Made by a program: the position numbers and the translations under genes. Positions 23,577 through 32,278 of a DNA stretch of 32,347 nucleotides are shown here, one piece after another. The notes under the pieces were generated by a model. The model saw only the letters and a program-made list of their open reading frames with translations. It made no database searches and was not told the origin of the DNA. The stretch's first letter is position 1. The number at the start of each line of letters is the position of its first letter. Source of the stretch: Sediminicola sp047612485 (GTDB lineage Bacteria > Bacteroidota > Bacteroidia > Flavobacteriales > Flavobacteriaceae); NCBI GenBank assembly GCA_047612485.1, contig JBLGAT010000025.1, positions 1-32,347 on the forward strand. Reading direction: 5' to 3'.

Positions 23577-25043
23577 TTAAACTTTTGGGACCAAATCCCC
23601 AACAATTTTGGCGGATAATAAACAGAGGGGGATACCGCCGCCGGGATGTACGGATCCTCCACAGAAATATAGATTTTTTATGGCATTGCTGAAATTGGGA
23701 TGCCTTAGAAAGGCGGCAAATTTACTATTGCTCGCGGCTCCGTACAAAGCGCCCCTATAAGAACTTGTGTCCCGTTCTATACCAATGGGGTCTAAGATAT
23801 GTTCTACCGTGATCAATTGTTCAAGGTCTACCCCTAGGGTTTTATTGATCTTTGAAATAATCCTAGCGCGGGCTTTAGTTTTTAATTGTTCCCAATCCTG
23901 TCCATAGTTTCCAGGGACATTGATCATGACAAACCAATTTTCGTGTCCTTTGGGAGCATCACCTTGTTCTTCCTTACTAGTAATATTAATGTAGATGGTT
24001 GGGTCATTAGAGATGGTCCTTTCTTTGAAAATGGCCGAAAATTCCTCTTCATAATTTTCACTGAATAGGATGTTATGTAGATCCAATTCTGGAAATTCCT
24101 GGGAGATGCCCCAGTAAAAAATCAGAGCCGAACTGGAGCGTTCTTGTTCCAACACCTTGTTGGGATGGATTTGGTTTTGGAGTAGATTTTTATAGGTAGG
24201 AAATATATCCATGTTGGAAATGGTGATATCTGCCATATAATCCCTTTTGTCCGAGACTACTCCCACAGCTTTTTTATGTTCCACCTTAATCTTCTGCACT
24301 TTCTCTTTAAACTTAAACAGAACACCTTGGCTTACCGCCAATTCATATAGGCTCTTACATATTTGATGCATGCCTCCCTTGGGAAAAAATGTACCATAGT
24401 GCATTTCAAGATGTGGGATCATGGACATAATACCAGGGGTCTGAAAGGGGGAAGACCCGTTGTAGGTCGCAAATCTATTGAACAGCTGAACTAATTTTGG
24501 ACTTTGAAAAGTCTTTTCATTGATAGCGTTCAATGTGTTGCCCACATCCAATTTTCCTATCTGTAAAATTGCTTTGATTGTATCGCTGGACAGGTAAGTA
24601 CTGGTCTTATGAAGGGATTTTTCTAAAAAAAGAGAAGCCGTAAGATTATATTTTTTGGCGTTTCCTGCCAGGTAATTTTTTATTTGGGACTCGCTTTCGC
24701 CAAAAGTATTGGCGGCTTCCTTGATAAATATTTCAGTATCCTCGTGGGCGGAAAAGGTGGTGCCATCTTCCCAAAAATAGTTACAGATCACATTTTTTTT
24801 TGAATATTGAAAAAAGGATTTCGGATCTATATCGAAGAGCTGAAACAATTCATCCACCAGCTGTGGCATGGTAAAGAGGGAAGGTCCTAAATCAAATCGG
24901 TAGCCGTTTAGATCTTTGGAGTGCAACTTGCCACCGGGATAGCTGTTGGCTTCCAAAACGGTTACGTCATAGCCAATTTTTTTCAAACGCAGGGCTGTGG
25001 CTATGCCGCCAATTCCTGCACCGATTACTATGGCGTTGGGCAT
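23577..25043 (-). CDS. crtD: Carotenoid 3',4'-desaturase (CrtD-type)
   Basis: 488 residues, a FAD enzyme of the phytoene desaturase superfamily. The dinucleotide fold is G-A-G-I-G-G at 8-13 with LEANSYPGGKLHS; the C-terminal flavin motif is C-G-G-S-V-H-P-G-G-G-I-P-L. Compared with the neighbouring CrtI it has FNRFATYNGSSPFQTPG and M-H-Y-G-T-F-F-P-K-G-G-M-H, as in CrtD (1-hydroxycarotenoid 3,4-desaturase). It should introduce the 3',4' double bond after CruF hydration. It sits between crtZ (two-base gap) and cruF. Confidence 0.87.
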   Translation of the reverse strand: MPNAIVIGAGIGGIATALRLKKIGYDVTVLEANSYPGGKLHSKDLNGYRFDLGPSLFTMPQLVDELFQLFDIDPKSFFQYSKKNVICNYFWEDGTTFSAHEDTEIFIKEAANTFGESESQIKNYLAGNAKKYNLTASLFLEKSLHKTSTYLSSDTIKAILQIGKLDVGNTLNAINEKTFQSPKLVQLFNRFATYNGSSPFQTPGIMSMIPHLEMHYGTFFPKGGMHQICKSLYELAVSQGVLFKFKEKVQKIKVEHKKAVGVVSDKRDYMADITISNMDIFPTYKNLLQNQIHPNKVLEQERSSSALIFYWGISQEFPELDLHNILFSENYEEEFSAIFKERTISNDPTIYINITSKEEQGDAPKGHENWFVMINVPGNYGQDWEQLKTKARARIISKINKTLGVDLEQLITVEHILDPIGIERDTSSYRGALYGAASNSKFAAFLRHPNFSNAIKNLYFCGGSVHPGGGIPLCLLSAKIVGDLVPKV

Positions 25044-25045
25044 TC

Positions 25046-25495
25046 CTATTTTTTAAAATATTTGAAGGGTACAAATAACATCCCAAAACATTCACCGTTT
25101 CCTTTTCCTAAATGTTTATGGTGCATTTTATGCGCTCTTCGCACGCCTTTCGCATACCAGTTATTTGCATTTCTGAATATTTTGAAGCGTTGGTGTATAA
25201 AAATATCATGGACTAAAAAATAAGCTGCTCCATAGGCCATGATACCAAGCCCAATGGGCAGGGCGTACCAAAATGTGGTATTAGCTGAAATATAAAAACA
25301 ACTCATGCTGATGACCGCATAAAAGATAAAAAAGGCATCGTTTCTTTCAAACCAAGATTTATGGTCCTTTTTATGATGGTCTTTGTGCAGGACCCATAGG
25401 AAACCGTGCATTACATATTTATGGGTAAACCACGCCATAAATTCCATGATGGAGAAGGTGCCTAAAAAGATGAGTAATCCAATTAAAATGTCCAT
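25046..25495 (-). CDS. crtZ: Beta-carotene (carotenoid ring) hydroxylase CrtZ
   Basis: 149 residues, integral membrane di-iron enzyme. All four histidine clusters are visible: H25-x4-H30, H37-x2-H40-H41, H96-D-x3-H101, and H122-x2-H125-H126. It hydroxylates carbon 3 of beta-ionone rings. In a pathway with one ring, it would give the 3-hydroxy end of saproxanthin or myxol; with two rings, zeaxanthin. The start codon overlaps the crtB stop by one base (TAATG). Confidence 0.95.
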   Translation of the reverse strand: MDILIGLLIFLGTFSIMEFMAWFTHKYVMHGFLWVLHKDHHKKDHKSWFERNDAFFIFYAVISMSCFYISANTTFWYALPIGLGIMAYGAAYFLVHDIFIHQRFKIFRNANNWYAKGVRRAHKMHHKHLGKGNGECFGMLFVPFKYFKK

Positions 25496-26334
25496 TACAC
25501 TAATTTTAATTTACAGTTGACGTAAGATTTGGCCAATAATTGAAATTTTTGATAGTTGGGAACGCTTATTCTCGCATTCTTAATTTCCATTGGGGGCGTG
25601 TTCTGAAGTTTTTGTAACAATTTGGAATAATATCTGTATGCCGTATACACTCCAAACTTGGCTTCATGGGGCAGCTGTACAATCCCTGAATATCCTAGGT
25701 CGAAATCTGCTTTTATTTCAGCCACAATTCTCGATTTTGAGGATTCGTTCAGCTCGTTCAAATTAGTATTGGGGAAATAGGTCCTATTTAAGGTTTCAAA
25801 ATCTGCTTTTAGGTCACGAAGGAAATTTACTTTTTGGAATGCGCTTCCCAAAGCCATGGCGGACACTTTTAAGCGTTCGTATTCCTTTTCATCGCCCTTT
25901 ACAAATACCATGAGGCACATTAGGCCAACAACATCAGCGGAACCATATATGTATTCTTTATATTCCTCGTCCGATCGGTAGATATTCTTGGTGAGGTCCA
26001 TACGCATGCTCTTCATAAAAGATGAGACAAGGTGCATTGGTATCTGGTATTTGTGAAATGTATGCTGAAAAGAGTTTAAAATAGGGTTTAAACTGATTTT
26101 GTGGAGAAGGCCATGTTCCAAATCCTGTTCAAATTTATTGAACAGTTCTGTTTTGTTGTATTCATGAAAGGTGTCTACAATTTCATCTGCAAATCTTACA
26201 AAACCGTAGATATTGTAGATGTCACCTCTAATGGAAGTGGCCAACATTTTTGTGGCTAGGGCAAAAGAGGTGCTGTAGGATTCCGTTACAGTCTTACTGC
26301 ACTGAAAGGAGACGTTGTCAAAAATGGCTTTCAT
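25495..26334 (-). CDS. crtB: Phytoene synthase CrtB
   Basis: 279 residues of the squalene/phytoene synthase family. The two aspartate-rich motifs are D50-E-I-V-D54 (YGFVRFADEIVD) and R-D-L-K-A-D (Asp174, Asp178), which bind the diphosphates through Mg2+. It joins two geranylgeranyl diphosphates into phytoene, the first committed step. It lies ten bases downstream of crtI. No GGPP synthase gene is in the window. Confidence 0.95.
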   Translation of the reverse strand: MKAIFDNVSFQCSKTVTESYSTSFALATKMLATSIRGDIYNIYGFVRFADEIVDTFHEYNKTELFNKFEQDLEHGLLHKISLNPILNSFQHTFHKYQIPMHLVSSFMKSMRMDLTKNIYRSDEEYKEYIYGSADVVGLMCLMVFVKGDEKEYERLKVSAMALGSAFQKVNFLRDLKADFETLNRTYFPNTNLNELNESSKSRIVAEIKADFDLGYSGIVQLPHEAKFGVYTAYRYYSKLLQKLQNTPPMEIKNARISVPNYQKFQLLAKSYVNCKLKLV

Positions 26335-26344
26335 AATCCGATTA

Positions 26345-27802
26345 TTAATTTTTCATAGCAATTAGTTCAGATACAAGTTTGCCGGAAATAAGGGCCGGTG
26401 GCACCCCAGGTCCGGGAACGGTCAACTGACCTGTAAAATATAGGTTTTCTACTTTCTTACTTTTTAATTTTGGTCTCAGAAAGGCAGTCTGTAAAAGGGT
26501 GTTTGCCATGCCATAGGCATTTCCTTTATAAGAGTTGTACGCTTCCTTAAAATCATTGACACAAAACGATTCCTTAAATATAATATTTTTCTCCACTTTT
26601 TCCCCAGTTCGTTTTTCGAATCGTTTTATGATTAGGTCAAAATATTGTGCTCTTAGTTTCGGGGTATCCTCCAAGCCAGGTGCAATAGGTATCAAGAAAA
26701 AACCGGTTTCGCATCCTTCAGGAGCCATACTTACATCTGTGATGGATGGAAAATTCACATAGAACAGTGGATTGCTTGGCCATTGTGGATCATCATAGAT
26801 CTCTTGGGCATGCCTTTCAAAATCGGTATCGAAAAAGAGGTTGTGATGCTCTATATTCTTCAATTTTCGGTCAAAGCCCACATAGAATAACAAAGAGGAA
26901 GGGGCAAAGGTTTTGCTTTCCCAATAGGCCTCGGAATATTGCCTGTGCTCCTTATCCAAAAGGGTTTCCGAATGGTGGTAATCGGCACCACTGAGAATTA
27001 CATCGGCAAGTACCGTGTTACCGTTAACTTGAATTCCTTCGGCTTTTTTATTGTTTACTATAATTTTTTCTACGGGGCTATTGGTGTGTATTTTTACCCC
27101 TAATTCTTCGGCAAGGCTTCTCATGGCCTTTATAATTTCATACATCCCTCCTTTTGGGTGCCATGTTCCCAAACCGAAATCGGCAAAGTTCATGAAATTA
27201 TAAAAGGAAGGGGTTTTGTTGGGTTTGGCCCCCAGGAACAACACCGGAAATTCCAAGGTGGACACCAGTTTGGGATTTTTAAAGTCCTTTCGCACTTGCT
27301 GACTTATTGTCTTAAAGAATTGGTCCACCCGTAGTACTGTTTCTTTGGTAACCAATTCAAACGGTGAAAGCCCAGGTCGAAGCACTATTTTATTGATTGC
27401 AATATCATAGTTCTCTTGGGCCGTTTTTATAAACTTTCGCAAACGGACTGAACTTCCTTTTTCGATTCGTTCAAATTCCTCGCAGATTTTATCCATGTGG
27501 TCGCCAATGGTAATGACATCATCCGAAAAGAAGATTTTATATGCCGGACTTAATTTGTCCAATTGGTAATAATCGGAGGTTTTTTTGTGAAAGTCATTGA
27601 AGAATTTATCAAAAATATCGGGCATCCAATACCAACTGGGACCAATATCAAAGGTAAAACCGTCCCTAATAAGTTGTCTGGCCCTACCACCAACAGTAGC
27701 ATTTTTTTCATATATGGCAACTTCGTGCCCAGCCTTGGCCAAATAACAAGAAGCTGATAAGGCGGAAAATCCGGAACCTATGACAATTATTTTTTTGCTC
27801 AT
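26345..27802 (-). CDS. crtI: Phytoene desaturase CrtI
   Basis: 485 residues. FAD-binding fold V-I-G-S-G-F-S-A-L-S (7-16), then YEKNATVGGRARQL, and the C-terminal signature F-T-G-Q-L-T-V-P-G-P-G-V-P-P. This is the usual flavobacterial CrtI, which desaturates phytoene stepwise to lycopene at the membrane. It begins 28 bases after the stop of the MerR-type regulator gene and heads the biosynthetic part of the operon. Confidence 0.95.
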   Translation of the reverse strand: MSKKIIVIGSGFSALSASCYLAKAGHEVAIYEKNATVGGRARQLIRDGFTFDIGPSWYWMPDIFDKFFNDFHKKTSDYYQLDKLSPAYKIFFSDDVITIGDHMDKICEEFERIEKGSSVRLRKFIKTAQENYDIAINKIVLRPGLSPFELVTKETVLRVDQFFKTISQQVRKDFKNPKLVSTLEFPVLFLGAKPNKTPSFYNFMNFADFGLGTWHPKGGMYEIIKAMRSLAEELGVKIHTNSPVEKIIVNNKKAEGIQVNGNTVLADVILSGADYHHSETLLDKEHRQYSEAYWESKTFAPSSLLFYVGFDRKLKNIEHHNLFFDTDFERHAQEIYDDPQWPSNPLFYVNFPSITDVSMAPEGCETGFFLIPIAPGLEDTPKLRAQYFDLIIKRFEKRTGEKVEKNIIFKESFCVNDFKEAYNSYKGNAYGMANTLLQTAFLRPKLKSKKVENLYFTGQLTVPGPGVPPALISGKLVSELIAMKN

Positions 27803-27830
27803 GAAGGGATTTTAAAGGAATGCTCTATTT

Positions 27831-28730
27831 TTAAATTTCTTCTACCAATTGCTGAATGGAATTAAAAGTTCGCAAGGTAGGGGGTAGGTTATTTTTGTTC
27901 AAATTCTGAATTTGATACCCTAGGATCCATAAACTGGACTTCCCATCTTGGTTTACATTGGTATTGAATTCTTCAATATATTTATCAATCTTATCTTTCG
28001 AGGGCTCTACGGTGAAATAGGAGACGAAGTGGAGGCTTTCATAATATTTCGTAAGATCTGTAAGACTTTCTGTAGGTACGGTTTGGCCCAAGTATATGGA
28101 TTTGTACCCCCTTAGGATGATCTCATAATTTACAAATAGAAGTCCCAATTCATGGATTTCGTTTTCCGGCAAGAACAGCACAAAAGTCTTGTCCTGACGC
28201 GTAGGCTCGTTGCTTTGTAATTTTTCGGTATTAACAATGATCTTTTGTTTGATCAAATTGGTAATAAAATGCTCATGGGAAGGGCTGATGGTATCCGTCT
28301 GCCATAAGAGTCCCAATTCATTGAGAAGGGGAATAAACACATCATTGAATATGTCCCTAAAAGATTTATCGGCCAGTAACCTATTGTAGGTGTTAAAAAA
28401 CATGGTCTGGTCAAAATTCACCATGGCCAATTTAAAAGCATTGATAGCGTGGTTTTTAAAACTGTTTCTAGCTACAATTTCCTTGACCAGTAATGGAATC
28501 TCATTTTCAGGTACCTTGGCTATTTTTGAAATTTTATAGCCATTGTTGTAAAGTAGCGTAATGTTCAGCAGTTTTTGAAGACTGGCCAAACTGTAATTCC
28601 TTATGTTTGTTGAGGTTCTTTTAGGAGATAATAGATTGTATCTTTTCTCCCAAATTCTAATTGTATGCGCCTTTATACCTGAAAGGTTCTCTAAATCCCT
28701 GATGCTAAAAATCTTCTTTACGTTGTTCAT
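27831..28730 (-). CDS. MerR-type regulator with B12-binding domain (CarH/LitR-like, probable light sensor)
   Basis: 299 residues from ATG 28730. ATGs at 28733 and 28754 are also in frame, but the -7 element at 28752-28759 makes 28754 unlikely. Residues 6-75 form a MerR winged helix (HTIRIWEKRYNLLSPKRT). Residues 95-170 match the four-helix part and 180-299 the Rossmann part of B12-binding domains. The CarH signatures are complete: W143-x9-E153-H154 and E191-x-H193-x-x-G196, His193 being the expected lower cobalt ligand. In known CarH proteins, AdoCbl-bound tetramers repress crt genes in the dark and fall apart in light. It leads the crt operon and is probably autoregulated. Light control here is inferred. 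Confidence 0.9.
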   Translation of the reverse strand: MNNVKKIFSIRDLENLSGIKAHTIRIWEKRYNLLSPKRTSTNIRNYSLASLQKLLNITLLYNNGYKISKIAKVPENEIPLLVKEIVARNSFKNHAINAFKLAMVNFDQTMFFNTYNRLLADKSFRDIFNDVFIPLLNELGLLWQTDTISPSHEHFITNLIKQKIIVNTEKLQSNEPTRQDKTFVLFLPENEIHELGLLFVNYEIILRGYKSIYLGQTVPTESLTDLTKYYESLHFVSYFTVEPSKDKIDKYIEEFNTNVNQDGKSSLWILGYQIQNLNKNNLPPTLRTFNSIQQLVEEI

Positions 28731-28734
28731 CATT

Positions 28735-28759
28735 TGGTTAAAATGGTTAAACAAATTTA
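28735..28759 (-). promoter_or_regulatory. Candidate promoter -7 element with two direct repeats, merR-crt operon
   Basis: Minus strand TAAATTTG (28759-28752) matches TAnnTTTG. Directly after it come two copies of TTTAACCA (28751-28744 and 28742-28735), nine bases apart, covering the expected transcription start. They could be the operator of the MerR-type regulator, but the repeat is short and A+T-rich. No clear TTTG lies 19 bases upstream. Confidence 0.4.
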
Positions 28760-28908
28760 CAAGAAAATCTCAAGTAAGTATTAAATACAGCGTTAAATTT
28801 TAATAAAATAATTTGGCTCTATTAGGTTATAGAAATGCATAGTATGATTTATTAAAATAAAATGGATATCTTAAGTTAGGATTTAATTATCTCAATATAA
28901 ATCAACAT

Positions 28909-30261
28909 ATGTCTAAAAACCCCAAGCATACCCGTAAAGATTTTATTAAAACCATTGGAACGAGTGCATTGGCATTGGCTGGAGTACCTTCAATTTTATC
29001 GGCAAGCCCATCTAAACAATTCTCATATTTGACCAGAGAGCGGTATACTGCCAATTCTAACATTCAGATTGCGCTAATTGGTGCAGGAGGAATGGGGAGG
29101 CAAGATACTTATACGGCACTTAAACACAATGGAGTAAAACTGGTTGCGGTATGTGACCTTTATGATGGATACCTGAAAATTGCAAAGGAAACCTGGGGAA
29201 GCGATTTGTTTACCACCAAGGACTACAGGGAGATTTTAAGCCGTAAGGATATAGATGCCGTGATCATTGGCACTCCTGACCATTGGCATAAACAAATATC
29301 CATTGATGCCATGAGGGCAGGTAAACATGTGTATTGCGAAAAGCCAATGGTCCATTCCCTAGATGAAGGTCATGAGGTGATCCAAGCGCAAAAAGAAACC
29401 GGTATGGTCTTTATGGTTGGCAGTCAAGGCCTATCATCGTTGGGCAATGAAAAAGCACAGGCACTTATGGCGGAAGGCGCTATTGGTGATATTAATTATG
29501 CAGAAGGATTCTGGGCAAGAAGAAGTCCACTGGGCGCCTGGCAATATCATATTCCCAATGATGCCTCTTCCCAAACGGTTGATTGGGATACTTTTGTAAA
29601 AAACACCCATAAGCTACCTTTTGATGCCACCCGGTTTTTTAGATGGAGGAATTATAAGGATTATGGTACGGGAATGTCAGGGGACCTTTTTGTACATCTC
29701 TTTTCCAGCTTGCATTTTATAACCAATTCCTATGGACCCAACCAGATCTATGCTTCTGGAGGGCTACGCTATTGGAAGGATGGGAGAGAGGTTCCAGATG
29801 TACTTCTAGGTGTGTTTGATTACCCCGAAAGTGCACAACATCCGGCCTTCAACTTGTCCTTGCGGTGCAATTTTGTTGATGGTACCTCAGGAACTACCTA
29901 TTTAAGAATTGTGGGCAGTGAGGGATCTATGGATGTGGAATGGGATAAAATTACCTTGAAAAGAAACAATGAACAATTTGAGGACCCTTTTTTGGAGGCG
30001 AAATCGAGGGAACAGAGGATTAGTTCCAGTAGAAAACAAATTTTACCCCAAGAAGAAATAGTTTTCAAAACAGAAGAGGGGTATGAAGGTGCCCATTACG
30101 ATCATTTTGCAAATTGGTTCAACGCCATAAGGGGAGGTAACCCTGTAGTGGAGGATGCCATATTTGGGTATCGCGCCGCAGCACCTGCTTTGGCGTGCAA
30201 CGAAAGTTATTTTGAAGATAGGGCCATAAAATGGGACCCTGTAAAAATGAAAAAAATATAA
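28909..30261 (+). CDS. Gfo/Idh/MocA family oxidoreductase, exported
   Basis: 450 residues. The N-terminus T-R-K-D-F-I-K-T-I-G followed by ALALAGVPSILSA looks like a Tat signal with the second Arg replaced by Lys. The NAD(P)-binding fold has G-A-G-G-M-G at 58-63, T-P-D-H-W-H at 122-127, and E-K-P at 144-146, all standard for the family. Such exported enzymes oxidise sugars or glycosides, often at C-3. It is followed after 11 bases by a DUF1080 lipoprotein, its usual partner in 3-keto-glycoside metabolism. The 150-base gap to the divergent regulator gene contains no clear promoter for this gene. Confidence 0.9.
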   Translation: MSKNPKHTRKDFIKTIGTSALALAGVPSILSASPSKQFSYLTRERYTANSNIQIALIGAGGMGRQDTYTALKHNGVKLVAVCDLYDGYLKIAKETWGSDLFTTKDYREILSRKDIDAVIIGTPDHWHKQISIDAMRAGKHVYCEKPMVHSLDEGHEVIQAQKETGMVFMVGSQGLSSLGNEKAQALMAEGAIGDINYAEGFWARRSPLGAWQYHIPNDASSQTVDWDTFVKNTHKLPFDATRFFRWRNYKDYGTGMSGDLFVHLFSSLHFITNSYGPNQIYASGGLRYWKDGREVPDVLLGVFDYPESAQHPAFNLSLRCNFVDGTSGTTYLRIVGSEGSMDVEWDKITLKRNNEQFEDPFLEAKSREQRISSSRKQILPQEEIVFKTEEGYEGAHYDHFANWFNAIRGGNPVVEDAIFGYRAAAPALACNESYFEDRAIKWDPVKMKKI

Positions 30262-30272
30262 TATTAAAAAGG

Positions 30273-30986
30273 ATGAAGTTAATAATGGGTATTACATGTT
30301 TGTTACTAATGATGTCGGCATGCAAAGATGAAAAGAAACAAGAGTTAGAGGTTGTCCAGGAACCTTCTGAATACGGAATCAATGGATGGGTGTCCTTAAT
30401 GGATTCAACGAAATGGCGAGGCTACAACATGGACCATTTGCCAAGCAATTGGATAATAGGGGATGATGTTATCGAATGTTTTGGGAAGGCAGGTGATATG
30501 GGGGGCGATATCATTACCAAAGAACAATTTGAAAATTTTGAATTGCAACTAAATTGGAAAATCAGTAAAGGAGGTAATAGCGGTGTTTTTTACAATGTGA
30601 TAGAGGATACCATCTATCATTCTCCATATCAAACCGGACCGGAATATCAACTATTGGACGATGTTGGCTTTCCTGAGCCCGTTGAGGACTGGCAGAAAAC
30701 GGGGGCCGACTATGCTATGTTTGTAGCCAACAATAAGAAATCCCTTAAACCGGTAGGAGAATGGAATTCCTCGAAGATCATCGTAAATCAAGGTAAAGTC
30801 CAGCATTGGCTCAATGGGGAAAAGATCGTGGAATTTGATAGAGCCTCCGAGGAATGGAAGGAAAAGCGCAATAGCGGGAAATGGATCGATTATCCGGATT
30901 ATGGGATGAGCAATAGGGGGCATTTAGCCCTTCAGGACCATGGTGCAGGGGTCTGGTTTAAAGATGTAAAAGTCAAACGCTTGTAA
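30273..30986 (+). CDS. DUF1080 (3-keto-disaccharide hydrolase domain) lipoprotein
   Basis: 237 residues from ATG 30273; the longer frame from 30231 overlaps the upstream gene and lacks a signal. The signal ends in lipobox M-S-A-C (Cys17). The jelly-roll domain shows the DUF1080/PF06439 pattern: L-M-D-S-T-K-W-R-G-Y near the start, FENFELQLNWKISKGGNSGV, EYQLLDD, and WNSSKIIVNQGKVQHWLNGE, ending HGAGVWFKDVKVKRL. Members cleave 3-keto-glycosides. Together with the upstream oxidoreductase this suggests oxidation followed by cleavage of a glycoside. The stop codon directly abuts the stop of the convergent DadA-like gene. Confidence 0.88.
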   Translation: MKLIMGITCLLLMMSACKDEKKQELEVVQEPSEYGINGWVSLMDSTKWRGYNMDHLPSNWIIGDDVIECFGKAGDMGGDIITKEQFENFELQLNWKISKGGNSGVFYNVIEDTIYHSPYQTGPEYQLLDDVGFPEPVEDWQKTGADYAMFVANNKKSLKPVGEWNSSKIIVNQGKVQHWLNGEKIVEFDRASEEWKEKRNSGKWIDYPDYGMSNRGHLALQDHGAGVWFKDVKVKRL

Positions 30987-32237
30987 TTAAAAGCGGCGAT
31001 CGGGATGGAATCCATCTATATCCATGGATAATTTTTGATCAGATATTATTTCCGCAACCAATTTTCCGGTAGCAGGCCCCAAGCTCCAGCCCATCATAGC
31101 ATGCCCGGTGGCAATGGTCAAATTATCATATGCCGTTGGGCGACCAATGTATGGAAGTCCATCTGGGGAAACAGGTCTTAAGCCACATTGGGCTTCGCTT
31201 TTTTCTGTTTCGTTGATCTCCAGTCCATTGTAATAGGAAGAAGCAGCCTTGGCAATGGCATGCACCCTTTTTGCTCTAATATCATGGTTGATACCGGAAA
31301 GTTCCATGGTCCCTGCAAATCGTGTAAAACCCTGCATAGGGGTAACCGCTACTTTGGCTTCCATTAAAACGGCTGGGAGAAGAATTCCTGTTTTTCGATG
31401 TACATTTATCCGGTATCCTTTTCCAGGCTGAACCAGCAGATTTAATTTTAGTTTTTTGGAAATTCCTTCGCTCCATGATCCTGAGGCCAAGACAACTTCA
31501 TCTGCCCTATAGGTTTGTTTATTAGTAGTTACAGATGATATTTTCCTGTTTTGAAAGGAAAAGTCCAATACTTCCTCATTGATTTTGAATACCACGCCCA
31601 TCCGTTTTAGATAGTCCACCAATTTGGGCATTAATTCCGTTGGGGTAGTGTGGGCATCACATTCATAATGTATGGCCCCTAATATTTCATGGCTTAAATT
31701 GGGTTGTAGGGCATTGAGTTCTTTGAGGGTGAGTATTTTTGCTTCCAGTCCCTCTTCTTGAGCCCTTTTCGCAACTTCTGCTTCATGCTTACCTTCTTTT
31801 GCTGTTTTGTAGAGCATGAGCAATCCATTTTTTTCAAGATGAAAGTTGCCCAAATCACCAGAATGGAACATTTCCGTGTATAGGTCCTTGCTTAAAAGAT
31901 TAATGTCCTTGATCAAAGGAATTGCCTTTTCCACATTTTTTTTGGTGGAGGATGCATTAAAATTCCAGGTCCATTTAAGGAAGTCAAGATCCAATCGTGG
32001 CTTAATATAGAAAGGGCTACTGCTGTTGAACATCATTTTAATGCCTTTGGCCATCATTCCAGGAGATGCCAATGGAATAATATGGCTAGGGGTAATATAC
32101 CCAGCGTTTACAAAGGAAGCTCCCTTGGTAAGGTCCGATTTGTCTATTACGGTGACCTGATGTCCTTCCTTTAGTAAATAATAGGCACTGCTGAGGCCAA
32201 TGATCCCTCCACCAATGATAATGATATTCTTTCCCAT
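30987..32237 (-). CDS. DadA-like FAD-dependent amino-acid oxidoreductase
   Basis: 416 residues. N-terminal FAD fold I-G-G-G-I-I-G-L-S-S-A-Y-Y-L (8-21); K-G-A-S-F-V-N-A-G-Y-I-T-P-S fits the DadA/DAO family, as does the end: G-L-R-P-V-S-P-D-G-L-P-Y-I-G and A-T-G-H-A-M-M-G-W-S-L-G-P. It probably oxidises a D-amino acid, possibly D-hydroxyproline, since relatives are found in hydroxyproline pathways; nothing here decides this because the upstream side is cut off by the window. It is convergent with the DUF1080 gene with no gap. Confidence 0.88.
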   Translation of the reverse strand: MGKNIIIIGGGIIGLSSAYYLLKEGHQVTVIDKSDLTKGASFVNAGYITPSHIIPLASPGMMAKGIKMMFNSSSPFYIKPRLDLDFLKWTWNFNASSTKKNVEKAIPLIKDINLLSKDLYTEMFHSGDLGNFHLEKNGLLMLYKTAKEGKHEAEVAKRAQEEGLEAKILTLKELNALQPNLSHEILGAIHYECDAHTTPTELMPKLVDYLKRMGVVFKINEEVLDFSFQNRKISSVTTNKQTYRADEVVLASGSWSEGISKKLKLNLLVQPGKGYRINVHRKTGILLPAVLMEAKVAVTPMQGFTRFAGTMELSGINHDIRAKRVHAIAKAASSYYNGLEINETEKSEAQCGLRPVSPDGLPYIGRPTAYDNLTIATGHAMMGWSLGPATGKLVAEIISDQKLSMDIDGFHPDRRF

Positions 32238-32255
32238 AATTGTAGAATATTAATT

Positions 32256-32278
32256 CCCACATCCAATTAGGATGTGGG
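32256..32278. promoter_or_regulatory. Perfect palindrome upstream of the DadA-like gene
   Basis: CCCACATCC, five-base spacer AATTA, GGATGTGGG: nine perfect pairs, 18 bases before the ATG at 32237. On the minus strand a TTCTTTG precedes it, so it would fall at the transcription start. It may be an operator or a 5' leader hairpin. Confidence 0.5.

Noticed and set aside
30978..30995. Terminator between the convergent DUF1080 and DadA-like genes
   Set aside because: There are only five pairs with an eight-base loop and no T run.
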